From: a virus
DNA: 64,000 nt
IMG/VR virus record: IMGVR_UViG_3300037502_004185
Span: 1 to 64,000 of that record
Reading direction: 5' to 3' (one strand)
Translations under genes and position numbers: made by a program
Notes under the pieces: generated by a model
The model's input: the letters and a program-made list of their open reading frames with translations, nothing else
The model's database searches: none
Told to the model about the DNA's origin: nothing
Shown: positions 1 to 8,337 of the stretch, piece by piece
How positions within the stretch are numbered: position 1 is the stretch's first letter
Layout of the letters: each line of letters starts with the position of its first letter

Positions 1-1776
1 ATGAAAATTGAGGAACGTATTTATAAGTTGCTCCAAGAATCTAGCTTTCCAAGCATAGTTTTGCTAGATGGGCACTGGGGAGTTGGTAAAACGTATTTTG
101 TAAAGCAGACCTTGATGCCCTATTTGAAGAATAAGTACAAAGCCACACATAAGAGTCATTACCTCTCTTTATACGGTGTTTCGGATCTGGATGATTTTAA
201 AACTCGGCTGCTTTCTCTTGTGTACAGTCGTAATGAACAAACAGGGTGGTTCGCAAAGCACTATAGTGGTGTAGGCGATTTTGCAATGCAAACACTAGAG
301 GGAACTAGAGGGGTGGGGAAAGCGCTTGGTAATGTTGGTTCAATTGTAAAGCAACATTACTTTAATCAGTTGAATGATCGAGTATTATTCATTGACGATC
401 TAGAGCGCCTTTCTAACGAAAATGTAAAGTCAGAGATATTGGGCGAATGCTTAAACCTATGTGAAAATAAGAATATAAAAATCGTTGTCATTGGAAATCA
501 GGGAAAGATAGAGAAGAAGGCAGACATCGAAAAAGTGTTTAGTGACATAGTGCACTTAAGTCGAACTCCTACCGATTTAATGTCAGTTGTCGATCAAATC
601 TATATTGAAGAAAAGACCTTACCAAATGAGGCGAAGCAAATTATTGAAGACATGCTTCGCAAGTATGAGGTAGATAATATTCGCATAATTAGGCGCGCTA
701 TAGATCGTTTTTATGCCATAAGTAATCTCTTTATTCGAAAGGAAGAACTGGACTATAGACAAATCGATGAACACAATCTTATTACATCACTAGCGACATG
801 CTTCGCTATCTTCCATCATGAATTTTCCTTGGACGAGGTCTTGCAAGCCCTAGATGAAAATCCACTCATCCATAGGAAAAAAAAGGGGGAAACTGAGCAA
901 GATAAAAGAATAGAGTTGCTCAGAAGTTTAATCCATCCTCTTAGGCCTCACACCACCGATAGCCACGTAAGATATATAGCAGCTTATGATAACAGGTTTA
1001 AAGATTTAGAAACCGAGATGAAGTTGCCTGTAGCAACTGATGACATTCAAGAAATATTGGATTATCAGTTTCGTAGACATGACGACTTGTGGTTGTCAGA
1101 GCGGCTGACAAGATTTAAGCAATACATAGACAACCCAAAACCAACGGACTTTGTCAATTGGTGTAGAGCCTGTAGTGCCTATTCCTTTATGATAGAAAAC
1201 AGGTATATAGAATATGATTTCGACGAGTTTGTTTCTAATATCAAGAAAGTTTTTGATAAGTTCATATTTGAGTCAACAGCGCATGTGAATATGCTTTGTA
1301 GAGATATCGGATACTATGTACACGACAGTCATTTGCTAAACGTAATATCTGAATTTTTACGCGATAAAGCTACTGGTATGCAGGCCAGTGAAATGGCAGT
1401 CTACAGAGAGCAGTTAGTGCAGTCTTGGCAGAGCTGTGCTGAAGTTACCGAACAAAAGTACGGCTCCAAACCTTTCCTACAACACCTCCAAAAGAAAGAT
1501 TTTGATCAGATGATAACAAATTGGTCAAGCGGGGAGCTTTATGACTTTTCTAGTTTCATGTATCGACGTTATGACTTTAGCAATATTGAGGATTTTCTTT
1601 CGGAAGAGCTTGACGCTCTTGCCCTGCTTTGTGAGTGCATCGAGAATGAAAGAGAAAGATTACCTTACGGGGCTAAATTAGGAGTTTTAACTGAGCTCGC
1701 ATCTAAAATATCCTCAATTCATGAGCGGCTTGGCAATAATTTGGAGTTAAAGTCAGGGGGGGGCGGTTCGTCTTGA
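1..1776 (+). CDS. KAP-like P-loop NTPase
   Basis: Cytoplasmic P-loop NTPase of 591 residues. Walker A is GHWGVGKT (residues 24-31) and Walker B is VLFIDDLER (128-136). The acidic Walker B followed by ER, and an N-terminal ATPase with a long alpha-helical C-terminal half, are typical of KAP-family NTPases. In plasmids that family includes PifA-like exclusion proteins. No membrane segment was seen. The ATG is the first base of the window and the N-terminus reads naturally, so the gene is probably complete, but an upstream in-frame start cannot be excluded. The protein ends in a Gly/Ser-rich tail. It is AT-rich and stands alone ahead of a hairpin terminator, as an accessory gene would. A role in phage exclusion is inference only. 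Confidence 0.6.
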   Translation: MKIEERIYKLLQESSFPSIVLLDGHWGVGKTYFVKQTLMPYLKNKYKATHKSHYLSLYGVSDLDDFKTRLLSLVYSRNEQTGWFAKHYSGVGDFAMQTLEGTRGVGKALGNVGSIVKQHYFNQLNDRVLFIDDLERLSNENVKSEILGECLNLCENKNIKIVVIGNQGKIEKKADIEKVFSDIVHLSRTPTDLMSVVDQIYIEEKTLPNEAKQIIEDMLRKYEVDNIRIIRRAIDRFYAISNLFIRKEELDYRQIDEHNLITSLATCFAIFHHEFSLDEVLQALDENPLIHRKKKGETEQDKRIELLRSLIHPLRPHTTDSHVRYIAAYDNRFKDLETEMKLPVATDDIQEILDYQFRRHDDLWLSERLTRFKQYIDNPKPTDFVNWCRACSAYSFMIENRYIEYDFDEFVSNIKKVFDKFIFESTAHVNMLCRDIGYYVHDSHLLNVISEFLRDKATGMQASEMAVYREQLVQSWQSCAEVTEQKYGSKPFLQHLQKKDFDQMITNWSSGELYDFSSFMYRRYDFSNIEDFLSEELDALALLCECIENERERLPYGAKLGVLTELASKISSIHERLGNNLELKSGGGGSS

Positions 1777-1825
1777 CAAAGGATGGTATGGCCAGTTCTC
1801 TTCAATTGTCATCGCCTCTCATTAA

Positions 1826-1846
1826 GCCACCAGCACGGTGGCTTTT
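1826..1846 (+). terminator. Rho-independent terminator
   Basis: GCCAC/GTGGC stem followed by a run of T, 50 bases after the NTPase stop codon. The left arm contains CCACCAGC, the complement of Chi. Confidence 0.75.
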
Positions 1847-1932
1847 TTGTATTTAGATTTAATCGGCATAAAGACTCTAATCGCGCTTTGGCTTAAGCGT
1901 ATGCTTGTATATAATCCAGTCTCACTCTCATT

Positions 1933-1981
1933 TGTCTACAAGTGTTGACACGTGCACATTATGTGTCTACACTTGTGGACA
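1933..1981 (+). promoter_or_regulatory. Promoter with two operators for the HicAB-like operon
   Basis: TTGACA (1945-1950), 17 bp, TACACT (1968-1973). Two near-palindromic 18-mers overlap it. TGTCTACAAGTGTTGACA (1933-1950) covers the -35 box and TGTCTACACTTGTGGACA (1964-1981) covers the -10 box, 31 bp apart (three helical turns). This is the layout expected for autorepression by the antitoxin encoded downstream. Confidence 0.6.
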
Positions 1982-2030
1982 TGGTAAGGTTTTCTTACCT
2001 AACTACGTTTACGTAGTTTGTTCTTTGAAA

Positions 2031-2300
2031 ATGAGATCTATCAACCTTGTCTATGGAGGAAAGCTTATAAACTATCACTCTGATAAAGACGTAAACAAGG
2101 CAATTGTTTACGCCGTGGGAAAGGGTTGGCGCTTTGTAAAAAAGGGAAACGGCCATACGGTTGCATACCTTTACTGCACAAGCGATTCGGACGGAAAGCA
2201 TGAAGAAGTTAAATGTTACATCGCTATCTTCGGCAGCCCTAAGAACCCAACCAACCATGCTAACAAAATCAGAAAGGCCGTTGACGGTCATTCTTGTTAA
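2031..2300 (+). CDS. HicA-like toxin candidate
   Basis: Small basic protein of 89 residues. The segment GWRFVKKGNGHTVAYLYC recalls the HicA fold, where a GW-lysine-rich strand precedes a catalytic His near a Ser/Asn-Gly turn. HicA toxins are ribosome-dependent or free mRNA interferases. The ATG at 2031 is preferred because longer readings would translate through the promoter and operators. The next gene encodes an HTH protein of HicB type, so the pair reads as a toxin-antitoxin module, useful for plasmid maintenance or defence. The match is by motif shape only, and the family assignment is moderate. Confidence 0.45.
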   Translation: MRSINLVYGGKLINYHSDKDVNKAIVYAVGKGWRFVKKGNGHTVAYLYCTSDSDGKHEEVKCYIAIFGSPKNPTNHANKIRKAVDGHSC

Positions 2301-2304
2301 TAAA

Positions 2305-2327
2305 GGTCGCCAGTGTGGCTGGCGACC
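2305..2327. terminator. Hairpin between toxin and antitoxin genes
   Basis: Perfect 9-bp inverted repeat GGTCGCCAG/CTGGCGACC with a 5-base loop, directly after the toxin stop codon. It has only a weak T tract, so it may be a leaky terminator or mRNA stabiliser setting the ratio of the two proteins. Confidence 0.4.
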
Positions 2328-2396
2328 TTGTTCAGAGAGATAGATAGTATACCTAAGACAATAATAGATTCTCGAACTCAAAGTATGGAGTTTATT

Positions 2397-2930
2397 ATGA
2401 GAGAGTATGAATTTGCGCTAGTTGTATCTAGCGACACACAAGTATCAGGAGAGTTAATCTGTAAATATGCCGACATGCTATTCGAGGCCGGAGCCGAGGA
2501 TTGCACCGTTTCTTCAAAAGGAAATGTTTTAGTTGTAGATTTTGACCGTGAAGCTGACTCATACGAGGAAGCGGTCGTAAGTGCTATTAAGCAAGTAAAT
2601 TCAGTAGATGGACTAACCGTTAAAAGCGTCGATGCTGGCCAATATGTAGGGCTATCAGACGCAGCGGAGTTATCCCAATTAACACGCTCAGCTTTATCTA
2701 AATTTAGCAAAGGCGAACGAGGTGATGGCACATTCCCAACACCTTACTTACGAGTGCAAGGCAAAGCTCCTTTATACGATTGGAGCGAGATTGCACAATG
2801 GCTTGAAAGCAAAGGCTTGGTTGAACAAGGCATTGCAGACAACGCCAAGATCACTGCACAACTTAACATGGCGTTAAAGCTAAAGAACGGCGAGCTAGAA
2901 AACGTATCACGACTAGCATCAATGCTTTAG
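2397..2930 (+). CDS. HicB-like antitoxin / HTH regulator
   Basis: Protein of 177 residues. The N-terminal ~75 residues form an alternating beta-alpha pattern (YEFALVV...NVLVVDFDRE) like the partial RNase H/ferredoxin-like fold of HicB antitoxins. Residues ~80-135 contain a helix-turn-helix (GLSDAAELSQLTRSALSKFS) followed by a second helix pair. Start ATG at 2397 has GGAG seven bases upstream. The gene is the probable partner of the preceding toxin candidate and the likely binder of the two TGTCTACA operators ahead of the operon. It could also be a plain regulator without antitoxin activity. A strong terminator follows. Confidence 0.45.
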   Translation: MREYEFALVVSSDTQVSGELICKYADMLFEAGAEDCTVSSKGNVLVVDFDREADSYEEAVVSAIKQVNSVDGLTVKSVDAGQYVGLSDAAELSQLTRSALSKFSKGERGDGTFPTPYLRVQGKAPLYDWSEIAQWLESKGLVEQGIADNAKITAQLNMALKLKNGELENVSRLASML

Positions 2931-2973
2931 CAGTTAGAATAATAACTCCATAGACAAAGTTAGATCTCAAGGT

Positions 2974-3003
2974 TGCCACCAGCACATCGCTGGTGGCTTT
3001 TTT
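2974..3003 (+). terminator. Terminator built from two inverted Chi octamers
   Basis: The stem is GCCACCAGC/GCTGGTGGC with a short loop and a T tract after it. Its arms are exactly CCACCAGC (2976-2983) and GCTGGTGG (2989-2996), so the terminator contains Chi in both orientations. Confidence 0.8.
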
Positions 3004-3035
3004 GTATGAACGATACAAAATAATATATTCCAGTT

Positions 3036-3119
3036 GTTCGGCTAAACCGAACTGCTTATTAAATTTCTTGTTCGGAATCTATTCAATTTAGTTTCATTTC
3101 TCTACAGAACTGAAACTAA
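3036..3119. promoter_or_regulatory. Operator cluster including a 32-bp palindrome
   Basis: Noncoding stretch between the antitoxin terminator and the next gene. It holds GTTCGG-N5-CCGAAC (3036-3052), one copy of the dispersed element GTTCGGAAT (3070-3078) and a near-perfect 32-bp dyad with outer arms TTAGTTTCA (3088-3096) and TGAAACTAA (3111-3119). The 32-bp dyad recurs at 14348-14379. Confidence 0.5.
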
Positions 3120-3242
3120 CCCACCAAATTTTGATTTTTAAGGTACTTTTGACCAGTGCCGGACACTTTTTTTCAACTATTTTTGCTTGGCCATTGACGC
3201 GCGTATTTCGATTTTCTAACTTTAGATTAAAGAAAGAAAAGC

Positions 3243-3491
3243 ATGATAACTATATCAAGTCTTATCGCGCTGGCCATTGCGGTTTATAAGTTGGCCACAC
3301 CAGAACGCATTGAAAGAATTAAACTTTCTATCGAAGCATTCAAAACCTCTAAACAACTGATTAGTGACCTAACCAAGTTTACCAAACAACTGCGGAAGCT
3401 AGTGTTATACGTGGATATTGGTCTGTTCCTAATGGTTCTAATTGACTACGCTGAGTTAATAATCCCAATCGTAGCCAACATCCCAACCTAA
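3243..3491 (+). CDS. Small membrane protein
   Basis: Protein of 82 residues with a short hydrophobic N-terminus (residues 1-17), a basic amphipathic middle (ERIERIKLSIEAFKTSKQLI) and a strongly hydrophobic C-terminal segment (about 54-78). It is probably an inner-membrane protein with one or two spans. It is a single-gene unit: AAAGAAAAGC lies upstream of the ATG and a terminator follows. Size and layout would suit a plasmid-encoded immunity or exclusion peptide, but no family was recognised. Confidence 0.6.
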   Translation: MITISSLIALAIAVYKLATPERIERIKLSIEAFKTSKQLISDLTKFTKQLRKLVLYVDIGLFLMVLIDYAELIIPIVANIPT

Positions 3492-3498
3492 CCCACAT

Positions 3499-3527
3499 GG
3501 TGCGCCTTAATGGTGCGCCTTTTTTTT
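3499..3527 (+). terminator. Rho-independent terminator
   Basis: GGTGCGCC repeated around a 5-base loop pairs with two G-U wobbles and is followed by eight T residues. Confidence 0.7.
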
Positions 3528-3587
3528 GGCCTAATTAGCGCCAGTGATACACACAAAATAATCAATTTATATCCACTTGTTAAAAAT

Positions 3588-3655
3588 GTGTTCGGAATTT
3601 CATTAATAGATGGTATATTCAAATCGTTGCTAATCCCCTTGTAGTTAAAGGGGAT
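3588..3655 (+). promoter_or_regulatory. Promoter with dispersed operator and 5'-terminal hairpin
   Basis: GTGTTCGGAAT (3588-3598) overlaps a possible -35 TTCGGA, with 17 bp to TATATT (3614-3619). The predicted transcript begins near 3626 and almost at once forms an 8-bp stem ATCCCCTT/AAGGGGAT (3633-3655). Confidence 0.5.
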
Positions 3656-3677
3656 GTTTAGAAACGGGAGTTACCAA

Positions 3678-4424
3678 ATGATTGTCTATAAAGTTGGACG
3701 TTACACATTTTCTGCTGACCTACGCCGATACTCCAAACAAGTCGGCCAAGAGGGCAACTACACACTAGGCTTTTGCACGGTCGAGTACCTACCTAAAGGC
3801 AACGACCTTTACCATCCAGAGCCGAAGCTGATCGACAGCAACAAACCATACGACATTATTGAGTTTGCCCCTAAAGCCAAGATCAACGGCAGCCTGGCAA
3901 TTCAGTGCGAACCAGATAAGCACAACGCGACACAAGCTGAGGAAATTAGCTGGATTGCCATTCAAATTGACGCACCAGATGGCGACTTAGACGGACTCAT
4001 TCGAAGAATCGCAGCGGAGGGCGGCGTAGAGCTTAATGAGCAAATCTTGAGTCAGACCCGAGAAAACATATACATGCGCTACTCAACGCCTACTCAAAGC
4101 GATCCTGCAACGGTTGGCGCGCTTATTCGCAACACATCAACCCTTAAAGCAGACTTCTATTACAAAACCCGTATCGAGTCGCTAGCGAAGCATTTCAACA
4201 CCACAAGCCGACAGGCGGAATGGTTGGTGTTTATCGATAACGGCTCAAAGATGGCTAAGCGTGACGATGGTTGGCATCCAACACTACTCGACCTAGACGA
4301 ACCAGCCACAGAGAAAGAGCTTAATGAGCTGGTGGACGCTGGCGCAATCGCCTTTGATGCAGAGAGCAACACGTACACCAACACTGAAAAAACAACCTTA
4401 GCACTGAGAGAGAACTACCTGTAA
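3678..4424 (+). CDS. Hypothetical protein
   Basis: Protein of 248 residues, not recognised. Start ATG at 3678 is preferred over one 24 bases upstream because GGGAG lies eight bases before it. The sequence is soluble and mixed alpha/beta, with no signal peptide or membrane segment. The C-terminal third is acidic (DLDEPATEKELNELVDAG). It is the first gene of a plus-strand run reaching about 6.4 kb, whose members are separated by 12 bases or overlap, so it is probably cotranscribed with the glycosyltransferase downstream. Confidence 0.7.
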   Translation: MIVYKVGRYTFSADLRRYSKQVGQEGNYTLGFCTVEYLPKGNDLYHPEPKLIDSNKPYDIIEFAPKAKINGSLAIQCEPDKHNATQAEEISWIAIQIDAPDGDLDGLIRRIAAEGGVELNEQILSQTRENIYMRYSTPTQSDPATVGALIRNTSTLKADFYYKTRIESLAKHFNTTSRQAEWLVFIDNGSKMAKRDDGWHPTLLDLDEPATEKELNELVDAGAIAFDAESNTYTNTEKTTLALRENYL

Positions 4425-4436
4425 GAGAGCGCCACC

Positions 4437-5120
4437 GTGAACAAGCAAATAAAAATTTACGTACTGACGACCATGAACAAGGAAAGAGTTGAGTTCATGA
4501 AACAGTTACTTAAGAACGTTAACTTTGAATTTGTGGAATCACTAGGCACGGAAGCCTTAAAGGAACTAGAAGCGAAATACGCCCGTAAATCGCTGCGCTA
4601 CAGAAAGAAAGCGTTAATTCTTGGCGAACTTGGCGCATTCAAAACACACGCTATGGCTTGGGAACGCATCGTCAAATCTGGTGAAGCGGGGATCATCATT
4701 GAGGATAGCGCTGATTTCGTTCGTGACGCATCGATCTTGCTAAGCGACGAAGTACGCAACCAAATCAAGGATTGCGGCCTCGTATCCTTTACGGATTACG
4801 AGTACAAGCTGCATCCAGATAGACCAACGCTATTTAGCGATATTCCATTACGCAAGGCGTTCCCAATTCGCTGCTATGGCATAACTCCGCATCGAGCCAA
4901 CGTACTGCTATCTATGCTCAACAAAACGGGCATGGTTTTACCTGTAGACCGTTGGATGGGTACACCTAAGCTATCCGGCCTGTTTGGGTTTATCAGCAAT
5001 ATCGGCGTAGCTATAAGACGAAACACCACCAGCATAGCGAACGTGAGACGAGGCAAGGCGTCTTACAACCCGCTTAATCTGATATTCAGAGCATTCAACA
5101 AGCACAAATACCAATACTAA
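4437..5120 (+). CDS. Glycosyltransferase family 25 (LPS type)
   Basis: Protein of 227 residues resembling GT25 enzymes, which add sugars to lipooligosaccharide. It shows an N-terminal strand (KIYVLTTMNKER), the family segment GELGAFKTHAMAWERIV (about 62-78) and an acidic site IIIEDSADF (about 84-92). In typical family members this last segment is ILEDD, so one acidic residue is replaced by Ser. The start is GTG at 4437, 12 bases after the previous stop. No membrane anchor is visible. A phage-borne GT25 could alter the host surface and block superinfection, which is inference. Activity is uncertain because of the altered acidic motif. Confidence 0.65.
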   Translation: MNKQIKIYVLTTMNKERVEFMKQLLKNVNFEFVESLGTEALKELEAKYARKSLRYRKKALILGELGAFKTHAMAWERIVKSGEAGIIIEDSADFVRDASILLSDEVRNQIKDCGLVSFTDYEYKLHPDRPTLFSDIPLRKAFPIRCYGITPHRANVLLSMLNKTGMVLPVDRWMGTPKLSGLFGFISNIGVAIRRNTTSIANVRRGKASYNPLNLIFRAFNKHKYQY

Positions 5121-5156
5121 CCACCACCAGCAAATGTGAACAATTAGGAGCAAATT

Positions 5157-5390
5157 ATGACACTTGATGATTTGGTTTTTCTTGTTTGGAAAGACGCAAC
5201 CATTGACGGCAACGAACTACACGGCGTAGTGACGTTAAACGAAATAGAATTACTTGGCCTTGTTCGTGAGGCATTCGAGCGCAAAACTGGCCTTAAGGCT
5301 CAACACATCGAGCTACGCGCCATCACCAGCGAACCAGACGAGTTTTACGCTGGCTTACCACGCATCAAAGTAGGAGAGGACGATGAATAA
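5157..5390 (+). CDS. Hypothetical small protein
   Basis: Acidic protein of 77 residues with AGGAG six bases before the ATG. No family recognised. It is the first of four tightly packed genes; its stop overlaps the start of the zinc-ribbon gene in an ATGA-type overlap, which implies translational coupling. Confidence 0.65.
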   Translation: MTLDDLVFLVWKDATIDGNELHGVVTLNEIELLGLVREAFERKTGLKAQHIELRAITSEPDEFYAGLPRIKVGEDDE

Positions 5391-5538
5391 TTTCTCTGAA
5401 TTAACGTGCTTTGATTGCGGTTGTGGCGTTGAAGCTTTTTATCAAGATAACGGCGCACCGTTCTATCAAATCTTCTACTGTCCAGATTGCAAAGACAAAG
5501 CAGTAAGAGAACAGGCCGAGGAACAGGAGGACGAGTAA
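5383..5538 (+). CDS. Small zinc-ribbon protein
   Basis: A 51-residue reading frame with two cysteine pairs: a CxxCxC cluster near residues 9-14 (TCFDCGCG) and YCPDC near 32-36, the spacing of a zinc ribbon, followed by an acidic Glu-rich tail. It overlaps the previous gene by 8 bases and the next by one base (TAATG). The dense packing and intact metal ligands argue that it is real despite its length. Function unknown; phage zinc ribbons often bind RNA polymerase or nucleic acid. Confidence 0.6.
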   Translation: MNNFSELTCFDCGCGVEAFYQDNGAPFYQIFYCPDCKDKAVREQAEEQEDE

Positions 5539-5783
5539 TGCCTAAAATCATCATTGAAATCACGCAACCAACAGACCACAGCGGCGTTGTTACCTTACCA
5601 GAAGCAGGAGCGGTTGCTACTGCATTAAATGTGGAAATTTTCGTTGAGAACGACGACAGACAAAAGCTAGCCACACTGGTAGCCGATAAGCTGGCAGACG
5701 TATACACAGCAACGATACAAACAGGTATTAAGGCGGCGGTTGATTCTGTTCTAAAGGACAGCATTCAAGACAAAACATGTTAA
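5538..5783 (+). CDS. Hypothetical small protein
   Basis: Protein of 81 residues starting at the ATG that overlaps the zinc-ribbon stop (TAATG). A longer in-frame reading is rejected because it would cover the zinc-ribbon gene. Two predicted strands (KIIIEIT, VEIFVEN) are followed by a long helix. Not recognised. Confidence 0.6.
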   Translation: MPKIIIEITQPTDHSGVVTLPEAGAVATALNVEIFVENDDRQKLATLVADKLADVYTATIQTGIKAAVDSVLKDSIQDKTC

Positions 5784-6136
5784 TCAACGGCATTGAAGTT
5801 ACACGCGCATTGATCATAAGAAAGCCGTGGATTCATCTTATCCTCGCTGGCTTAAAGGTTTGGGAAATGCGCTCTACCAAAACCAAAATCCGAGGCACCA
5901 TTGCCCTAATTGAACAGGGCACTGGTTTAATCGTTGGTCTAGCGAACTTAACCGACTCTTTAGAGCCTCTATCGCATGCAGAATTGATGGCCAACTTTGA
6001 TAAACACAAGGTCGATTATGACGCTATGCCTGAGCTGGCTAAATGGCGTTGCCCTTGGGTTTTGGAGAACGTACAGCGCATTGAACCAACCCCTTATGAG
6101 CACAAGGTAGGCGCTGTTATTTGGGTAAATATCTAG
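5777..6136 (+). CDS. ASCH/PUA-like domain protein
   Basis: Protein of 119 residues that reads as one ASCH domain. An early RKPWIHLILAGLKVWEMRS is followed by the strand-rich core GTIALIEQGTGLIVGLANL. The Lys-x-x-E/R pattern after the first helix lines the RNA-binding cleft in ASCH proteins, which bind or process modified RNA and nucleosides. It starts 7 bases inside the preceding gene. Many phages carry a lone ASCH protein of this size. The exact substrate cannot be told from sequence. Confidence 0.65.
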   Translation: MLINGIEVTRALIIRKPWIHLILAGLKVWEMRSTKTKIRGTIALIEQGTGLIVGLANLTDSLEPLSHAELMANFDKHKVDYDAMPELAKWRCPWVLENVQRIEPTPYEHKVGAVIWVNI

Positions 6137-6145
6137 GAGAAACCA

Positions 6146-6388
6146 ATGGCTCGCTGGTGGAAGAAAACCAAATACACGATCGAGTACAAAGGCTATGTGT
6201 TTGAGTACGACACAGCCGAGGAACTAGGGCGCATGGTGGCGCAATCTGGCTGCGGCATGGAAAACCCTTTCGACCCTAACACAGTGGAATACGACCAGTT
6301 CTTTGACAGCTGCGCAGCAACCAAGGAAGAAATGGCCAAGACGGCCAAGATAGCGAGAAATGGCGAAGTGCCGATCGCCTTGCTTTGA
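6146..6388 (+). CDS. Hypothetical small protein
   Basis: Protein of 80 residues; AGGAG lies just before the ATG and the gap from the ASCH gene is 9 bases. The N-terminus is basic (MARWWKKTKYTIEYKGYVF) and the middle acidic. No family recognised. It ends the run of coupled genes that begins at 3678. Confidence 0.6.
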   Translation: MARWWKKTKYTIEYKGYVFEYDTAEELGRMVAQSGCGMENPFDPNTVEYDQFFDSCAATKEEMAKTAKIARNGEVPIALL

Positions 6389-6549
6389 TAAACAGTGCCG
6401 TCCATTAAGAATTGTTTCATATATAGCTCAAATTATTTGAAAGAGCATTGATAGGTAATATTAGTTTCTTGATTGAGGGCAAGCAAATGCATAGTATTTC
6501 GGGCGGCAATTGCCAACAAAAATTCTAAATAACAAAGAGTAAGAATCGA

Positions 6550-7047
6550 ATGTTTGCTATAAAACTTTTCATAATGTTATTCGTTATAGCGCCAGTGGTG
6601 GCTTATTGGTCATTTCAGGCTGGAGGTCATATCATCCCTAGTGATGGTGATTTCAATTATTGGGGAGCCATCATTACGTCAATCATCACCACGATTGCAG
6701 CGCTCTGGTATATGGGGAAGTACGAGGATTCACGCCTTATAAAGCGCGCTAATAGCTTAGGTGTTAATTCAGAATATGTATCGCTGTATGGTGATAATGG
6801 CCTAATAATCGATAACGCCAACAAAAAGATATTTGCTGGAACCAAAAAGAACGGAAAGGTCTTCAATTACGATGACGTTTCTAGCATTGAACGAGAGGAC
6901 GTTCCCTTTGGTAGAATGAAAAAGTGTGTAATTCACATTAACACTCTAGACTTCGACACGCCAAGAGTAACCGTCGGATATTCTGATTCTAGCGCTCAGC
7001 GAGATCGAGCATTCTCCAAGCTAAGAGCGGCATTAAAGATTAGTTAA
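6550..7047 (+). CDS. Two-span membrane protein
   Basis: Protein of 165 residues with hydrophobic segments at about 3-21 and 37-56, then a soluble C-terminal domain rich in beta strands (ANKKIFAGTKKNGKVFNYDD, VIHINTLDFDTPRVTVGYSD) that recalls membrane-linked PH-like domains. Orientation is probably C-terminus in the cytoplasm. It is a single-gene unit with its own terminator. Function unknown; an exclusion or immunity role is possible only by analogy. Confidence 0.6.
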   Translation: MFAIKLFIMLFVIAPVVAYWSFQAGGHIIPSDGDFNYWGAIITSIITTIAALWYMGKYEDSRLIKRANSLGVNSEYVSLYGDNGLIIDNANKKIFAGTKKNGKVFNYDDVSSIEREDVPFGRMKKCVIHINTLDFDTPRVTVGYSDSSAQRDRAFSKLRAALKIS

Positions 7048-7064
7048 TGCTAACCAAACAAAAA

Positions 7065-7091
7065 AACACCGCCCATCGAGGCGGTGTTTTT
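7065..7091 (+). terminator. Rho-independent terminator
   Basis: AACACCGCC/GGCGGTGTT stem with a 6-base loop and T tract, 17 bases after the membrane-protein stop codon. Confidence 0.85.
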
Positions 7092-7196
7092 GCATCTACG
7101 CGAACCAAACCCTATAGCATTGATTCAACAACTACTTTTACCCACCAATTGCTGTTAATGTGTAGCTCAAACAACGCCACCAGCAAGGGAAATAAC

Positions 7197-7619
7197 GTGA
7201 ACGATAGAATTAATTTGGACAAGGTACTCGACCAGCTAACCAATATGAGCCCTGACCGCTTAGAGAAAACCATGCAGAAGTTCAACCTAGCCCAAGAAAG
7301 ACAACGGGCAGCTCAAGAAGATAGAGAGGCCAAGGAATCAGGCATCGAGCGCATTACTCTGTTCTTTGCTGGTGGCCATAAGGCACTACTGGTGAAGCCT
7401 AACCCATTAACAGGAACATGGCTGCTGAATCTATACGGAGCTGGCACAGTTACCGCGCCGCAGGATGTGAACGTAGAATTTGAGGTAACAGACCACTTTA
7501 CTGAGCTGTTTCGTTTCTCGATGACGTTCAATGGATTTACCTATTGGCACGACCTTATAGACGAGTCGATGGCGCAAGAGTTGGCATCATTTCTGAACGT
7601 TCCTTTGCAGGTGCAGTGA
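7197..7619 (+). CDS. Hypothetical protein
   Basis: Protein of 140 residues. The GTG at 7197 is chosen because AAGGGA lies just upstream and because longer readings run back into the preceding terminator. The N-terminal ~45 residues are a charged helix (LERTMQ-like, then ERQRAAQEDREAKES) and the remainder is beta-rich (ITLFFAGGHKALLVKPNPL). No signal peptide, no recognised family. Confidence 0.6.
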   Translation: MNDRINLDKVLDQLTNMSPDRLEKTMQKFNLAQERQRAAQEDREAKESGIERITLFFAGGHKALLVKPNPLTGTWLLNLYGAGTVTAPQDVNVEFEVTDHFTELFRFSMTFNGFTYWHDLIDESMAQELASFLNVPLQVQ

Positions 7620-7811
7620 GTCTCACTGGTAAAAGTTGGTCAAAATGCGCCTTTAAGGGCGATGATTTACGACCTAATCACATCATATAGTCATATTTGG
7701 GGTTGGTTTTCTGTTTCGGTGTGAATGCGTCAGGGAAAACAAAACCCCAACGTGAACCCACTTTGAAAAATAAAGTAAAATGTCCCAATCGAAAAAGATA
7801 AAGGATAAAAG

Positions 7812-8306
7812 ATGACTTGGACAGGCTTTACTATTGATGGCAATTTCTACGACCTTTCTCACCTGCAAAGCTCTGAGCACTATGTCATGGTTGATGGTCA
7901 AGAAGTAAAGCTGCACGTTAGCTACTCTAACCACTGCTTTACTGACCAAAAAGAAAATGGAGCGATGCTTTTTAAAAAGGAGCAACGCTATTGGTGCCAT
8001 GAGCGCTACGCCAGAAGCAAAGAGCTGCCCAACCTAATTCAGAACAACCTTATAGAACACTATGCAGTGCCATATCTCTCCAAGAAAGGAGAGTCCTATC
8101 ACTACATGGAAGCTTATGACTATGCGATTTTCTTTAGTTTGACGAAGCCGCACGGAACAACTGGCGAATTAAAGATGAAGGTCAATTCAGCGTATGAGCT
8201 TGATGAGTGGGGACGCGGCACATTACCCAAAGGCAAGCCAAAGAGGGTTAGCTGGATACTTTCGCAAAGGCTGCAAGGCAAGTCGATTCTGAATAGAAAG
8301 CGCTAG
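7812..8306 (+). CDS. Hypothetical protein
   Basis: Protein of 164 residues with AAAGGATAAAAG before its ATG. Rich in aromatic residues, His and Cys (HYVMVDG, NHCF, RYWCHERYARSKE). The first half looks beta-stranded and the C-terminus is basic (SILNRKR). No family recognised. Single-gene unit with a terminator directly after it. Confidence 0.65.
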   Translation: MTWTGFTIDGNFYDLSHLQSSEHYVMVDGQEVKLHVSYSNHCFTDQKENGAMLFKKEQRYWCHERYARSKELPNLIQNNLIEHYAVPYLSKKGESYHYMEAYDYAIFFSLTKPHGTTGELKMKVNSAYELDEWGRGTLPKGKPKRVSWILSQRLQGKSILNRKR

Positions 8307-8316
8307 ATATGAAAAA

Positions 8317-8337
8317 AGCGCCTAAATGGCGCTCTTT
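8317..8337 (+). terminator. Rho-independent terminator
   Basis: AGCGCC/GGCGCT stem with 5-base loop just after the gene ending at 8306. The T tract is interrupted on the plus strand. On the minus strand the six A residues before the stem give a good T run, so it may work in both directions. Confidence 0.6.
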
